From assembly GCA_018061585.1 (NCBI GenBank), contig JAGOTU010000028.1, positions 1-9,776 on the forward strand: DNA of 9,776 nucleotides, given 5' to 3'. Source of the DNA: Minisyncoccota bacterium. Its GTDB lineage: Bacteria; Patescibacteriota; Minisyncoccia; Phycocordibacterales; UBA2100. Shown one piece after another: positions 1-8,200 of this stretch; within the stretch, counting starts at the first letter, position 1, and each line of letters begins with the position of its first letter. The position numbers and the translations under genes are program-made. The notes under the pieces were generated by a model, which searched no databases, had not been told where the DNA came from, and was given only the letters and a program-made list of their open reading frames with translations.

Positions 1-1
1 A

Positions 2-625
2 AAGCAGATCAAGGCTAAGTATGTGCACAGTGACGTAAAGACCATTGATCGCATCGAGATCCTGACGGACTTCCGAAAGGGCGAGTTCGACGTTCTCGTG
101 GGCGTGAACCTCCTCCGAGAAGGACTGGACCTCCCGGAGGTGGAACTTGTAGGAATTATGGATGCCGACAAGGAAGGCTTCCTGCGAAGCGAGACCTCGC
201 TCATTCAGACCATCGGCCGTGCTGCCCGAAACGTGAACGGTCGCGTGTTGTTGTACGCAGATTCACACACCGGCTCCATGGACCGAGCCATTGGGGAAAC
301 CAACAGACGCCGCACAATTCAAATGGCATATAATGCCAAACACGGCATTACGCCGGAGACGATTAAAAAGAAGATCAACGACATCATCGGGGACATCCAG
401 CGCGCCCGCGGGCGAGCCGTGGAGCAGCTCGTTGAGCAGGACTTGAACGCATTTGGGGGCGATGTGAAGAAGCTCGTTGCGGAGAAACGACGACAAATGC
501 ACGACGCAGCAGACTCACTCGACTTCGAGACTGCGGCACTTCTGCGAGACGAAATTCAAAAGCTCGAATTGGAAATAAGTAAGGAAAAGAAAGAACAAAA
601 GAAAAAAGCTAAAGATACGAAATAG
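2..625 (+). CDS. uvrB: UvrABC excinuclease subunit B, C-terminal part (5' end outside window)
   Basis: UvrB is the damage-verifying helicase-like subunit of cytosolic nucleotide excision repair; it is loaded on DNA by UvrA and then recruits UvrC. About 207 residues of a usual 660-680 are visible, so roughly the first two thirds lie left of the window. The frame is open from base 2. Early in the fragment are helicase motif V ([14 protein letters not shown]) and motif VI ([12 protein letters not shown]), both almost identical to the UvrB family. The end ([19 protein letters not shown] and following) is the UVR domain, the coiled hairpin that binds UvrC and UvrA. It finishes with a very Lys-rich tail and stops at TAG 623-625. 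The first GTG/ATG inside the window are internal codons, not starts. murB follows after 4 bases, so the two are probably cotranscribed. Identification is secure. Confidence 0.96.
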   Translation, partial: KQIKAKYVHSDVKTIDRIEILTDFRKGEFDVLVGVNLLREGLDLPEVELVGIMDADKEGFLRSETSLIQTIGRAARNVNGRVLLYADSHTGSMDRAIGETNRRRTIQMAYNAKHGITPETIKKKINDIIGDIQRARGRAVEQLVEQDLNAFGGDVKKLVAEKRRQMHDAADSLDFETAALLRDEIQKLELEISKEKKEQKKKAKDTK

Positions 626-629
626 CTCT

Positions 630-1553
630 ATGCCCGACCACATAAAGAAAGACGTCCCGCTTGCTCCGTTGACCACATTCGAGATCGGGGGCTCGGCGAG
701 GCGTCTCGTCGACGTGACCAACGATGGCGAACTCATGGACGCGCTCCGCTGGGCGGATGCGAATCATGAGCGTGTTGTGCTCATTGCCGGAGGTAGCAAT
801 ATCCTTGTTCCGGATAGCGGATTGGATGCGCTTGTCATCCGCATGAGCGGGACGGCACGAAAATTCGACGGACTCTCTCTTGAGGCTCATGCGGGATGCA
901 ATTTGCTCTCTCTTATCGAAGAAGCCTCATCGCAGGGGCTCGGTGGTTGGGAAAAGCTCGCCGGGATCCCGGGTTCCATCGGCGGTGCGGTGCGCGGTAA
1001 CGCAGGAGCATTCGGCCCGGAGATAAAAGATTTTGTACGCGAGGTAAAAGCGATAAACAAAGAGACTCGCGAGGTGCGTTTGTTCGGGCTCGAGGCGTGT
1101 GAATTCGCGTATCGCAGCAGCTTCTTTAAAAAGAATCCGGATTGGATCATTATGCACGTTACGCTCGATCTGCAGGAGGCAGATCCGGAACTCAGCAAAA
1201 AACTCGCAGACGACACTATCGCGGAGCGCGAGAAGCGACATCTGCAGAACGTACACGCTGCAGGCTCATTTTTTATGAATCCGGTAGCTCCTCCGGAGAT
1301 CGTCGCTCTCTTTGAGGCAGAAAAGGGTGTGAAAGCCCGCGAGAATCGCGTACCTGCCGGGTGGCTCATCGAGAAAGCGGGCTTGAAGGGGCAGACTGTG
1401 GGCGGCGCTATCGCGAGCATGCAGCATCCGAATTACGTCGTGAACGAAGGAGGGGCGACTGCACAGGACGTGCGCAACCTTGCCGCCGCTATCAAACAAG
1501 AGGTCTACAATCGATTTGGTATAGAGCTGCAGGAAGAAGCGGCCCTCCTCTAG
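630..1553 (+). CDS. murB: UDP-N-acetylenolpyruvoylglucosamine reductase MurB
   Basis: MurB is a cytosolic FAD enzyme that uses NADPH to reduce UDP-N-acetylglucosamine enolpyruvate to UDP-N-acetylmuramic acid, the second committed step of peptidoglycan precursor synthesis. The 307-residue length is normal for the shorter MurB type. Seen in the sequence: the FAD-binding start LAPLTTFEIGG (11-21), the AGGSNILV loop (53-60), the IPGSIGGAVRGNAGAFG nucleotide-binding segment (113-129), YRSSFF (161-166) with the expected active-site Arg162, AAGSFFMNP with the proton-donor Ser213, PAGWLIEKAG (242-251) and GLKGQTVGGA (251-260). Near the C terminus LQEE aligns with LEPE of E. coli MurB, making Glu303 the likely catalytic glutamate. 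The ATG at 630 is 4 bases past the uvrB stop and has no clear Shine-Dalgarno sequence, so translation is probably coupled to uvrB. No intrinsic terminator on the + strand follows the gene. Confidence 0.95.
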   Translation: MPDHIKKDVPLAPLTTFEIGGSARRLVDVTNDGELMDALRWADANHERVVLIAGGSNILVPDSGLDALVIRMSGTARKFDGLSLEAHAGCNLLSLIEEASSQGLGGWEKLAGIPGSIGGAVRGNAGAFGPEIKDFVREVKAINKETREVRLFGLEACEFAYRSSFFKKNPDWIIMHVTLDLQEADPELSKKLADDTIAEREKRHLQNVHAAGSFFMNPVAPPEIVALFEAEKGVKARENRVPAGWLIEKAGLKGQTVGGAIASMQHPNYVVNEGGATAQDVRNLAAAIKQEVYNRFGIELQEEAALL

Positions 1554-1556
1554 TTT

Positions 1557-1586
1557 AAAAAAGAAAAGGCGCGGATGAACCGCGCC
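1557..1586 (-). terminator. Intrinsic terminator of the minus-strand gene 1608-1991
   Basis: The perfect 7-bp stem GGCGCGG/CCGCGCC (1568-1574 and 1580-1586) has a 5-base loop. Read on the minus strand it is followed directly by TTTTCTTTTTT (1567-1557), a typical intrinsic terminator tail. It sits about 20 bases past the stop of the minus-strand gene and just 3 bases after the murB stop. Read on the + strand there is no U-run, so it should not stop the murB transcript efficiently. Confidence 0.85.
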
Positions 1587-1607
1587 CTGAAGCATCTGTG
1601 GTCTCAG

Positions 1608-1991
1608 CTATGTGAGCGGGACCTCTTCGCATTGGTAGAGGCGAATGTTGCGCCACTCTCGCTTTCTCGCGGCATCGATCGCGACCGGGACGCTCTCGGC
1701 GCCAAATATGTCGCTGTGCAGCTTTTTCGCAGCGTCCGAGCCGGTAAGTATGTACATGAACCGTCCGACGCGTCCGCGGACCACGTCGATCTCATTCTCA
1801 TCCTTGCCTGCACGCTCGTCGATGACGCATGCGATGCGGTACAGCGCGAGCGTATGACGCCTCCGGTCGATCCTGTCGGATATCTCGATCTCTGATCGAG
1901 CTTCTGTGTCAGTCTGCGCGTTCGGCAGGAACAGGATACCGGTGTCTCCGAGCCCATCCACGCGGATAGCATATTTCCATGGCCATGCCAT
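1608..1991 (-). CDS. Hypothetical protein, 127 residues
   Basis: I do not recognise this protein. It is a soluble, charged polypeptide with no signal peptide or membrane segment; a region around residues 75-98 (GRVGRFMYILTGSDAAKKLH) reads like a strand followed by a helix, and the last quarter is rich in Arg and Glu. Reasons to believe it is a gene: ATG at 1989-1991 is preceded by GGAG (1999-2002) at a 7-base spacing, a possible promoter with a perfect TTGACA lies upstream, and a strong intrinsic terminator follows the TAG at 1608-1610. It is divergent from uvrA and convergent with murB, so it appears to be a single-gene transcript. The overlapping + frame at 1575-1895 has none of these supports. 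Function cannot be assigned from sequence. Confidence 0.72.
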   Translation of the reverse strand: MAWPWKYAIRVDGLGDTGILFLPNAQTDTEARSEIEISDRIDRRRHTLALYRIACVIDERAGKDENEIDVVRGRVGRFMYILTGSDAAKKLHSDIFGAESVPVAIDAARKREWRNIRLYQCEEVPLT

Positions 1992-2030
1992 TGGTATTCT
2001 CCGTCATTTCCTTATCACAGGTCCTTTCCG

Positions 2031-2059
2031 ACCGTACCTTTCAGGCTCAGATCTGTCAA
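2031..2059 (-). promoter_or_regulatory. Possible sigma70-type promoter for the gene at 1608-1991
   Basis: On the minus strand a perfect -35 box TTGACA (2059-2054) is followed after 17 bases by TACGGT (2036-2031), a weak -10 that keeps the important first TA and last T. Transcription would start near 2024, leaving an untranslated leader of about 30 bases that contains the GGAG ribosome binding site. The -35 box lies next to the upstream side of the divergent uvrA promoter. Confidence 0.45.
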
Positions 2060-2079
2060 AAAGGCAAAGAATGCCCCTG

Positions 2080-2088
2080 TGGTATAGT
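2080..2088 (+). promoter_or_regulatory. Extended -10 promoter of uvrA
   Basis: TGGTATAGT (2080-2088) fits an extended -10 element: TG, one base, then TATAGT (five of six matches to TATAAT). No good -35 box lies 16-18 bases upstream, which is common for extended -10 promoters. The predicted start is about A2095, giving a 35-base leader before the uvrA ATG. No LexA-type palindrome was seen around it. Confidence 0.55.
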
Positions 2089-2100
2089 GCCCGTACCAAA

Positions 2101-2123
2101 CCCACGGCGTAAGCCGCGGGAGG
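2101..2123 (+). promoter_or_regulatory. 5' leader hairpin overlapping the uvrA ribosome binding site
   Basis: CCC-A-CGGC (2101-2108), loop GTAA (2109-2112) and GCCG-C-GGG (2113-2120) form a 7-bp stem with one A/C mismatch and a GNRA-type tetraloop (GUAA in RNA). The last three G residues are the first half of the strong Shine-Dalgarno sequence GGGAGG (2118-2123), 6 bases before the ATG. The hairpin begins only about six bases from the predicted transcript start. It could hold back ribosome binding or protect the 5' end of the message; which one cannot be told from sequence. Confidence 0.5.
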
Positions 2124-2129
2124 ACGCAT

Positions 2130-4799
2130 ATGGCACAAAAAGACAATAAGCACGACGGCGATAGAGACCTCGCGAATTCAAAGGATAAGATCGTCATCAA
2201 GGGCGCCCGTACCCACAACCTCAAGAACGTGAGCGTGGAAATGCCGCGCAACAAGATGGTTGTATTTACCGGGCTTTCGGGCTCCGGTAAGTCGTCGCTC
2301 GCGTTCGACACGATATTCGCCGAAGGGCAGCGTAAGTATGTTGAGTCGCTCTCTGCCTATGCCCGTCAGTTCCTCCGCCAGATGCAGAAGCCGGACGTCG
2401 ACGAGATAACAGGCCTTTCTCCCGCTATCTCCATCGACCAAAAGTCCCGCTCGAACAACCCGCGGTCGACCGTTGCGACCATAACCGAGATCTATGACTA
2501 CCTCCGTGTTCTGTATGCGCGCGTGGGTCATCCGCACTGCCCGGTCTGCGGGCGCGAGGTCCGCAAGCTCTCCAACGAAGAGATCCTCGAGACGATACTC
2601 GAGATCGTGGAGTCTTCTCCGAAGGCGGTCAAAAAAGACGCTAAGCTCACGAAGGCGGTATCAGACTCAAAGGTACGTATCACATCTCCGATCGTCGTGG
2701 GGCGAAAAGGCGAGTACTACCAGCTGCTTTACGATCTGTTGAACAAGGGATTCGAGAAGGTGATCGTAGACGGCGAAGAGAAGTCGCTTCGCGAGCGTAT
2801 CGTGCTTTCCAAGAACGATCGCCATGACATCGATGTTGTCGTGGATGAGCTGTTCGTTTCCGAGTTCAAGAGCGATCCCAAGGGTGCCAGGGAACGCGCG
2901 TCCGAGGCGATTGAGCGCGCACTGCACGAATCCGATGGATTGGTGCGGATAACGGATGCCAACGGCGAAAGCCGCATCGTTTCGGCCAAATTTATGTGCC
3001 CGTATGACGGGTTCTCGTTCCCGGAGGTAGAGCCGCGACTTTTTTCGTTCAACTCACCATACGGCGCATGTCCGGAGTGTAAGGGGCTCGGTACCAAATA
3101 CCTGTTCTCCGACGAGAACTGCGAAGTATGTAACGGGGCTCGATTGCGACCGGAGGCACTCAATGTGTTCCTGGGTCCGGTTAAGGCGCCGGCCGAACAC
3201 AACGGCCCGGCCGTGGGTATGGATATCGTAAAGATCGCGTCGCTCTCTATCGAGGATGCACAGAAATTCTTTGATTCATTAAAGCTCTCTGCAAAAGAAA
3301 AAGAGATATCAAAAATGGTGATCAAAGAGATCACGAGCCGATTGCAGTTCATGCTGAACGTCGGTATTGAATACCTCACACTCGACCGTAAGGCCAACAC
3401 GCTTTCGGGCGGCGAGGCGCAGCGTATTCGACTTGCTTCGCAACTCGGCTCCGGTCTTGTCGGCGCACTCTACGTGCTCGACGAGCCGACGATCGGACTA
3501 CACCAGCGCGACAACGAAAAGTTGATCGAGACGCTCAAGCGTCTGCGCGATCTCGGAAACACGGTGCTGGTCGTTGAACACGACGAAGACACGATCTTTG
3601 CGTCGGACTACATCATCGATATCGGACCGGGTGCCGGTACGCACGGAGGTAACATAGTCGCCGCCGGATGGCTCGATGATCTTATAACCGCAAAGAAGAA
3701 CACGTCGGGTTCGAGAACGCTCGCGTATCTGCGAGAAGAAGCAATGGTGGAGGTCCCTGAACAGCGTCGCACGGCAGATAAGGGCAAGCTCAAGATCCGC
3801 GGAGCGTCCAAGTTCAGTCTCAAGAACGTGAACGTGGATATTCCGCTCGGAAAGCTTGTTGGCATTACCGGTGTATCCGGCTCCGGCAAGTCGACGTTCC
3901 TCTATGAGATCGTGCACCGTAATCTCCAGGCGCGGTTCGATAAGCGCTTCCGCACGGCCAAGCTCTACAACGTAAAGGAATTCACAGGCACCGAATATCT
4001 CGGTCGTTCCATCCTTATCGATCAGTCCGCCATCGGCCGAACCCCGCGTTCGAATCCGGCAACATACACCGGCGCGTGGACTCACATCCGCGATATGTTC
4101 GCGATGAGTGAAGAGGCGCGTGCACGCGGTTGGGGACCGGGACGATTCTCATTCAACGTTAAGGGTGGTCGCTGCGAAGCGTGTCAGGGCAACGGGCTCG
4201 TTGCCGTCGAAATGCACTTCCTTCCGACCGTCTATGTGACTTGTGACGTGTGTATGGGCAAACGCTTTATGAAGGAGACGCTCGAAGTAAAGTACAAAAA
4301 GAAGAGCATTCATGATGTACTCTCGATGACCGTCGAAGACGCCTACAAATTCTTTGAAGACATCCCGGCGGTGTCTGATCGCTTGCAGTCGCTACTGGAT
4401 GTGGGACTGAGCTATTTGGAACTTGGTCAGAGTGCTACGACGCTCTCAGGCGGAGAAGCGCAGCGCGTGAAGATCGCGTCCGAGTTGTATCGTCCGCACA
4501 TTACGAAGAGTATCTATCTCCTCGATGAGCCGACCGTCGGTCTCCATTACGACGACGTAGCAAAACTAATCGATATTCTTCAGAAGCTCGTTGAGCGCGG
4601 GAATACCGTTGTTGTGATCGAACACAATCTCGATGTATTGAAATCCGCCGACTACCTGATCGATATGGGGCCGGAAGGAGGTGACGGGGGAGGTAAGGTC
4701 GTTGCGCACGGAACACCTGAAGAGGTTTCAAGGACCGAGGGTTCGCATACCGGGTATTACCTGAAGAAACTACTGAAGCGGAACAAGAAGAATAGTTAA
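2130..4799 (+). CDS. uvrA: UvrABC excinuclease subunit A, lacking the insertion domain
   Basis: UvrA is the ABC-type ATPase dimer that scans DNA for damage and loads UvrB in nucleotide excision repair. First half: Walker [10 protein letters not shown] (48-56), the UvrB-binding region (about 131-245), signature LSGGEAQR (425-432) and Walker [10 protein letters not shown] (446-454). Second half: Walker [10 protein letters not shown] (581-589), zinc-finger cysteines 682, 685, 705 and 708, signature LSGGEAQR (772-779) and Walker B IYLLDEPT (795-802). Length is 889 against about 940 in E. coli. CPEC (314-317) is followed after only 13 residues by [10 protein letters not shown] (331-340); in standard UvrA about 100 residues of insertion domain lie between these motifs. 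Part of that loss is offset by a Lys-rich stretch in the UvrB-binding region (about 165-182) and a short insertion near 352-365. In the first zinc site the second Cys is Asp293. The start is fixed by GGGAGG six bases upstream. Function is secure; the missing domain is real in the reading frame. Confidence 0.97.
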   Translation: MAQKDNKHDGDRDLANSKDKIVIKGARTHNLKNVSVEMPRNKMVVFTGLSGSGKSSLAFDTIFAEGQRKYVESLSAYARQFLRQMQKPDVDEITGLSPAISIDQKSRSNNPRSTVATITEIYDYLRVLYARVGHPHCPVCGREVRKLSNEEILETILEIVESSPKAVKKDAKLTKAVSDSKVRITSPIVVGRKGEYYQLLYDLLNKGFEKVIVDGEEKSLRERIVLSKNDRHDIDVVVDELFVSEFKSDPKGARERASEAIERALHESDGLVRITDANGESRIVSAKFMCPYDGFSFPEVEPRLFSFNSPYGACPECKGLGTKYLFSDENCEVCNGARLRPEALNVFLGPVKAPAEHNGPAVGMDIVKIASLSIEDAQKFFDSLKLSAKEKEISKMVIKEITSRLQFMLNVGIEYLTLDRKANTLSGGEAQRIRLASQLGSGLVGALYVLDEPTIGLHQRDNEKLIETLKRLRDLGNTVLVVEHDEDTIFASDYIIDIGPGAGTHGGNIVAAGWLDDLITAKKNTSGSRTLAYLREEAMVEVPEQRRTADKGKLKIRGASKFSLKNVNVDIPLGKLVGITGVSGSGKSTFLYEIVHRNLQARFDKRFRTAKLYNVKEFTGTEYLGRSILIDQSAIGRTPRSNPATYTGAWTHIRDMFAMSEEARARGWGPGRFSFNVKGGRCEACQGNGLVAVEMHFLPTVYVTCDVCMGKRFMKETLEVKYKKKSIHDVLSMTVEDAYKFFEDIPAVSDRLQSLLDVGLSYLELGQSATTLSGGEAQRVKIASELYRPHITKSIYLLDEPTVGLHYDDVAKLIDILQKLVERGNTVVVIEHNLDVLKSADYLIDMGPEGGDGGGKVVAHGTPEEVSRTEGSHTGYYLKKLLKRNKKNS

Positions 4800-4804
4800 G
4801 AACG

Positions 4805-4839
4805 AAGGGACCGCAACGTGATGCGGTCCCTTTGCTTTC
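4805..4839 (+). terminator. Intrinsic terminator after uvrA, possibly bidirectional
   Basis: GGGACCGCA (4807-4815), a 6-base loop and TGCGGTCCC (4822-4830) form a perfect 9-bp stem that extends to 11 bp with the flanking AA/TT. TTTGCTTTC follows on the + strand. It begins 5 bases after the uvrA stop and lies between two convergent genes. On the minus strand the tail is the weaker TTCGTTCTT, so it may also stop the carAB operon transcript, less efficiently. Confidence 0.85.
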
Positions 4840-4844
4840 AATGA

Positions 4845-5189
4845 TCAATGGCCTCTAATAGCGATACCGTTTCCGAAGCGAATACCGTTCTGCAGTCGCC
4901 AGTTGAATCCTGCGTTCGTCAGACGGTACTCCCTGCGGAGCGGCGGCATGCAGCATACGGTCGTTGTATTTCTGCTCCCGCAAACCTGCGGTTCGGCAAG
5001 ACCGTGCTGTGTAAGCTCCTCCAGCGCTTCGACCACGCCTAAGCGAAACAGTGTTTCGCATTTGCGTGTCGGATTTGATACTGACCCGAGCAGTTTTTCG
5101 CCCTCTATGAATCCGGTCCGGCAGAGGGCTACGATCAATTGTGTTGCTTCCTCACTCAGTTTGACGCCCGCGCACGCTGGTTTGGCCAT
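4845..5189 (-). CDS. Hypothetical small protein, possibly winged-helix, last gene of the carAB operon
   Basis: This 114-residue protein was not recognised as a named family. Helical segments at about 11-27 and 47-63 (VVEALEELTQHGLAEP) are followed by a strand-like REYRLTNAG (86-94). A helix ending in HGL.EP and then a Y.LT..G strand is the usual end of a winged-helix domain, so a DNA-binding role is possible but unproven. Six cysteines (6, 23, 44, 70, 79, 80) are many for a small cytosolic protein. The ATG at 5187-5189 is preceded by GGGGAG at a 7-base spacing, a strong ribosome binding site that supports a real gene. It starts only 19 bases past the carB stop and on the same strand, so it should be cotranscribed with carAB. 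It ends with TGA, convergent to uvrA. Reality as a gene is likely; function is unknown. Confidence 0.72.
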   Translation of the reverse strand: MAKPACAGVKLSEEATQLIVALCRTGFIEGEKLLGSVSNPTRKCETLFRLGVVEALEELTQHGLAEPQVCGSRNTTTVCCMPPLRREYRLTNAGFNWRLQNGIRFGNGIAIRGH

Positions 5190-5208
5190 TCGCGTTCTCC
5201 CCGTTGAA

Positions 5209-8200
5209 CTACTGAGAACTGTACTCCTTCCAGTGCTTAACGGTCAATTTCTTTCCGTGGATCTCGTAGAGTGCGGTCACGAACGCTTCGGCAAGCTGGC
5301 GGTTGGTGATGAGTGGAATATTCATATCCACCGCGTGACGGCGGATGATAAACCCGTCCTTTGGTTCACGCGCGAGTGCGCGAGCAGGAATATTGATGAT
5401 GAGATCGAGCGTATCCCACAGCCCGTCTATGTTCGGGGTCTTCTTACTGAAGAGTTTGTAAACGCGTTTGCACTTCACGCCCTGCGCCTTCAAAAAGTCT
5501 GCTGTGTGCTCCGTGGCAATGATGTTGAATCCCATCGCGGATAACGTACGGATCGACGGCAAAAGCTTTACCTTGTTCTCCTCCTTGCCGAGTGAGAGCA
5601 GGATGTTACCCGGCTTGTCGGTCTTCTTGTACGGGAGCCGAAATCCGGCGGCCATCATGGATTTGATCAGCGCTTCGTAATATGAATCACCAAAGCACGC
5701 TACCTCGCCGGTGGATGCCATTTCCACGTAATGGATAGGGTCAGCGCCCTTGATGCGATTATAGGAGAATTGCGGCGATTTTACGGCAACCGTATCAAGC
5801 TCAACGGTGCGGTAATCACCACTCACGTCCTGTCCGAGCATTGCGCGGATAGCGATGTCGATAAAGTTGTAGCCCGTTACCTTTGATACGAACGGAAAGC
5901 TACGCGACGCACGCACATTGCATTCGATGACCATCAGGTGGTTATCTTTTGCGAGGAACTGGATATTGAACGGCCCGGTTATGTTGAGTGACTTCACGAC
6001 GTCCCTTGTGATGTGCTTTGCGCGGCGGATCGTTTCCAGGTAGGTGCGCTGTGGTGGCAGTACAACTGTTGCGTCGCCAGAATGTGTTCCGGCATTCTCT
6101 ACGTGTTCGGTGATCGCGTAGATAACGAGTTCACCGGCCTTTGCTACGCCGTCGATCTCGATCTCGCGCGCGTTCTCGATGAACTTGGACATGACGACCG
6201 GATGATCAGATGACACGTCAACTGCGCGCTTCAGGAACCGCACAAGCGACGCTTCGTCGTAGGCCACGCTCATGGCTGCGCCGGATAGCACGTACGACGG
6301 ACGGACGAGTACGGGGTATCCGAGCTTAGCCGCTGTCTTTCGTGCGGATGTGATCGTTGTGAGTTCGTTCCAGCCGGGCTGATGGATCTCGAGCGTATCG
6401 AGCATTTTGGAAAAGATGTGACGATCTTCTGCACGGTCGATGTCCTCGGGGCTCGTGCCGAATATCGGGACCGAGCGCGCATGCAATTTGAGCGCGAGAT
6501 TATTCGGTATCTGACCGCCGGTCGAGATGACAACGCCCTCCGGCTTCTCGAATTCCACAATATCGAGTACGCGCTCGAGCGAGAGCTCGTCAAAGTACAA
6601 ACGATCCGACATGTCGTAATCGGTCGATACGGTCTCCGGGTTGGAGTTGATCATGATGGTCCCGTAACCGGCCGCTTTGAGCGATTTCAGAGCTTGTACG
6701 CACGACCAGTCGAATTCCACAGACGAGCCTATGCAGTAGGGACCGCCGCCGAGTACTGCCGCCTGGTGAGTGCCCGGGACGACATCGTATTCCGTTCCGT
6801 GATAGGTGAGATAGAGGTAGTTGGTCTGCGCGGGGAATTCACCCGCGAGCGTATCGATCTGTTTGATGACCGGCACGACACCGTGCTTCTTTCGGAGGGT
6901 CCGGATGTCGTCTTCGCTTTTTTTGGTAAGCAGGCCGATGCGTGAGTCAGAGAACCCGTTCTTCTTTAGACGAAGCATGTCTTCGCGTTCAAGTTTGGAA
7001 GCGCGGATCTTCTTTTCCAGATCGATTATGTGACGCATCTTCTCGAGGAACCACATATCGACTCGCGATAGTTCGTGGATCTTCTGTGTGGTTACACCTG
7101 AGCGCAATGCTTCGGCAATAGCGAATACGCGGCGGGTGGTCGGGTGCTTGATCTCGTCCATGAGTGCCGTCTTGTTCTTAAACGTAATGCTCTGCGGCGT
7201 CGAAAGGCCGTCGGCACCGATATTGAGCATGCGGAGCGCCTTTTGCAGGACCTCCTCAAATGACCGGCCTATAGCCATTACTTCGCCGACGCTTTTCATT
7301 TCGGTTCCGATGCGCGGGGCGGCGTTCTCGAATTTAGCAAGATCCCAGCGGGGGATCTTGAGCACAACGTAGTCGAGAGCCGGTTCAAAGCACGCAATTG
7401 TTTTTTTCGTGACAGAGTTCTTGAGTTCGGTGAGTGCGTAGCCGAGCGCGAGTTTGGCTGCGACAAAGGCGAGCGGATAGCCGGTCGCTTTTGAGGCAAG
7501 TGCCGATGATCGCGAAAGACGTGCATTGACCTCGATCACGCGGTAATCGCCGGTCACCGGATTGAGCGCGTACTGAATATTGCACTCACCGACGATACCG
7601 AGGTGTCGGATAGTCGTGAGCGCAACTTCGCGAAGCATGTGATATTCACGGTTGGTGAGCGTTTGCGAAGGTGCGATGACGATACTCTCGCCCGTGTGCA
7701 CTCCCATCGGATCAAAGTTCTCCATGTTGCAGACGGTGATGCAGTTATTCCCAGAGTCGCGTACGACTTCGTACTCTACTTCTTTCCATCCACCCAAATA
7801 TTCTTCGACAAGTACCTGCGGAACATTCTTGAAGACCTCGGTGAGCTTCGCGACGAGCTCGCGCTCGGTGCGCACTACGCCCGAACCTTCGCCTCCGAGC
7901 GCGAATCCTGAGCGCACCATGACGGGGTACCCGATCCGGAGCGCCGCCTTTTTTGCCTCCGGCACGGAACGCGTCGCAATGGACCTTGCTGTCTTGATCT
8001 TGATCTCACTCAATCGGTCGACAAAGAGTTCGCGGTCCTCGGTGTCTCGAATAGTTGAAACAGGGGTGCCGAGTACCCGAACGCCGTACTTCGCGAGGAC
8101 ACCGCTCTCTTCGAGCGAGAGACCGAGATTGAGGGCGGTCTGTCCGCCGAACGAAAGGGATATAGCATCAGGACGCTCCTTCTCTATCACATCTGTAGCG

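Noticed and set aside
1568..1586. Hairpin as the + strand terminator of murB
   Set aside because: On the + strand the stem is followed by CTGAAGCATC with no U-run; only the minus-strand reading has a terminator tail.
1575..1895. Plus-strand frame of 106 codons after murB
   Set aside because: It lies antisense to the 127-residue minus-strand gene, starts inside the loop of that gene's terminator, has no ribosome binding site, and its protein does not look natural.
2011..2129. LexA (SOS) operator upstream of uvrA
   Set aside because: Neither a CTGT-N8-ACAG nor a GAAC-N4-GTTC type palindrome was found.
6382..6945. Plus-strand frame of 187 codons inside carB
   Set aside because: It is antisense to strongly conserved carB sequence, has no family features, and is explained by codon bias on the opposite strand.
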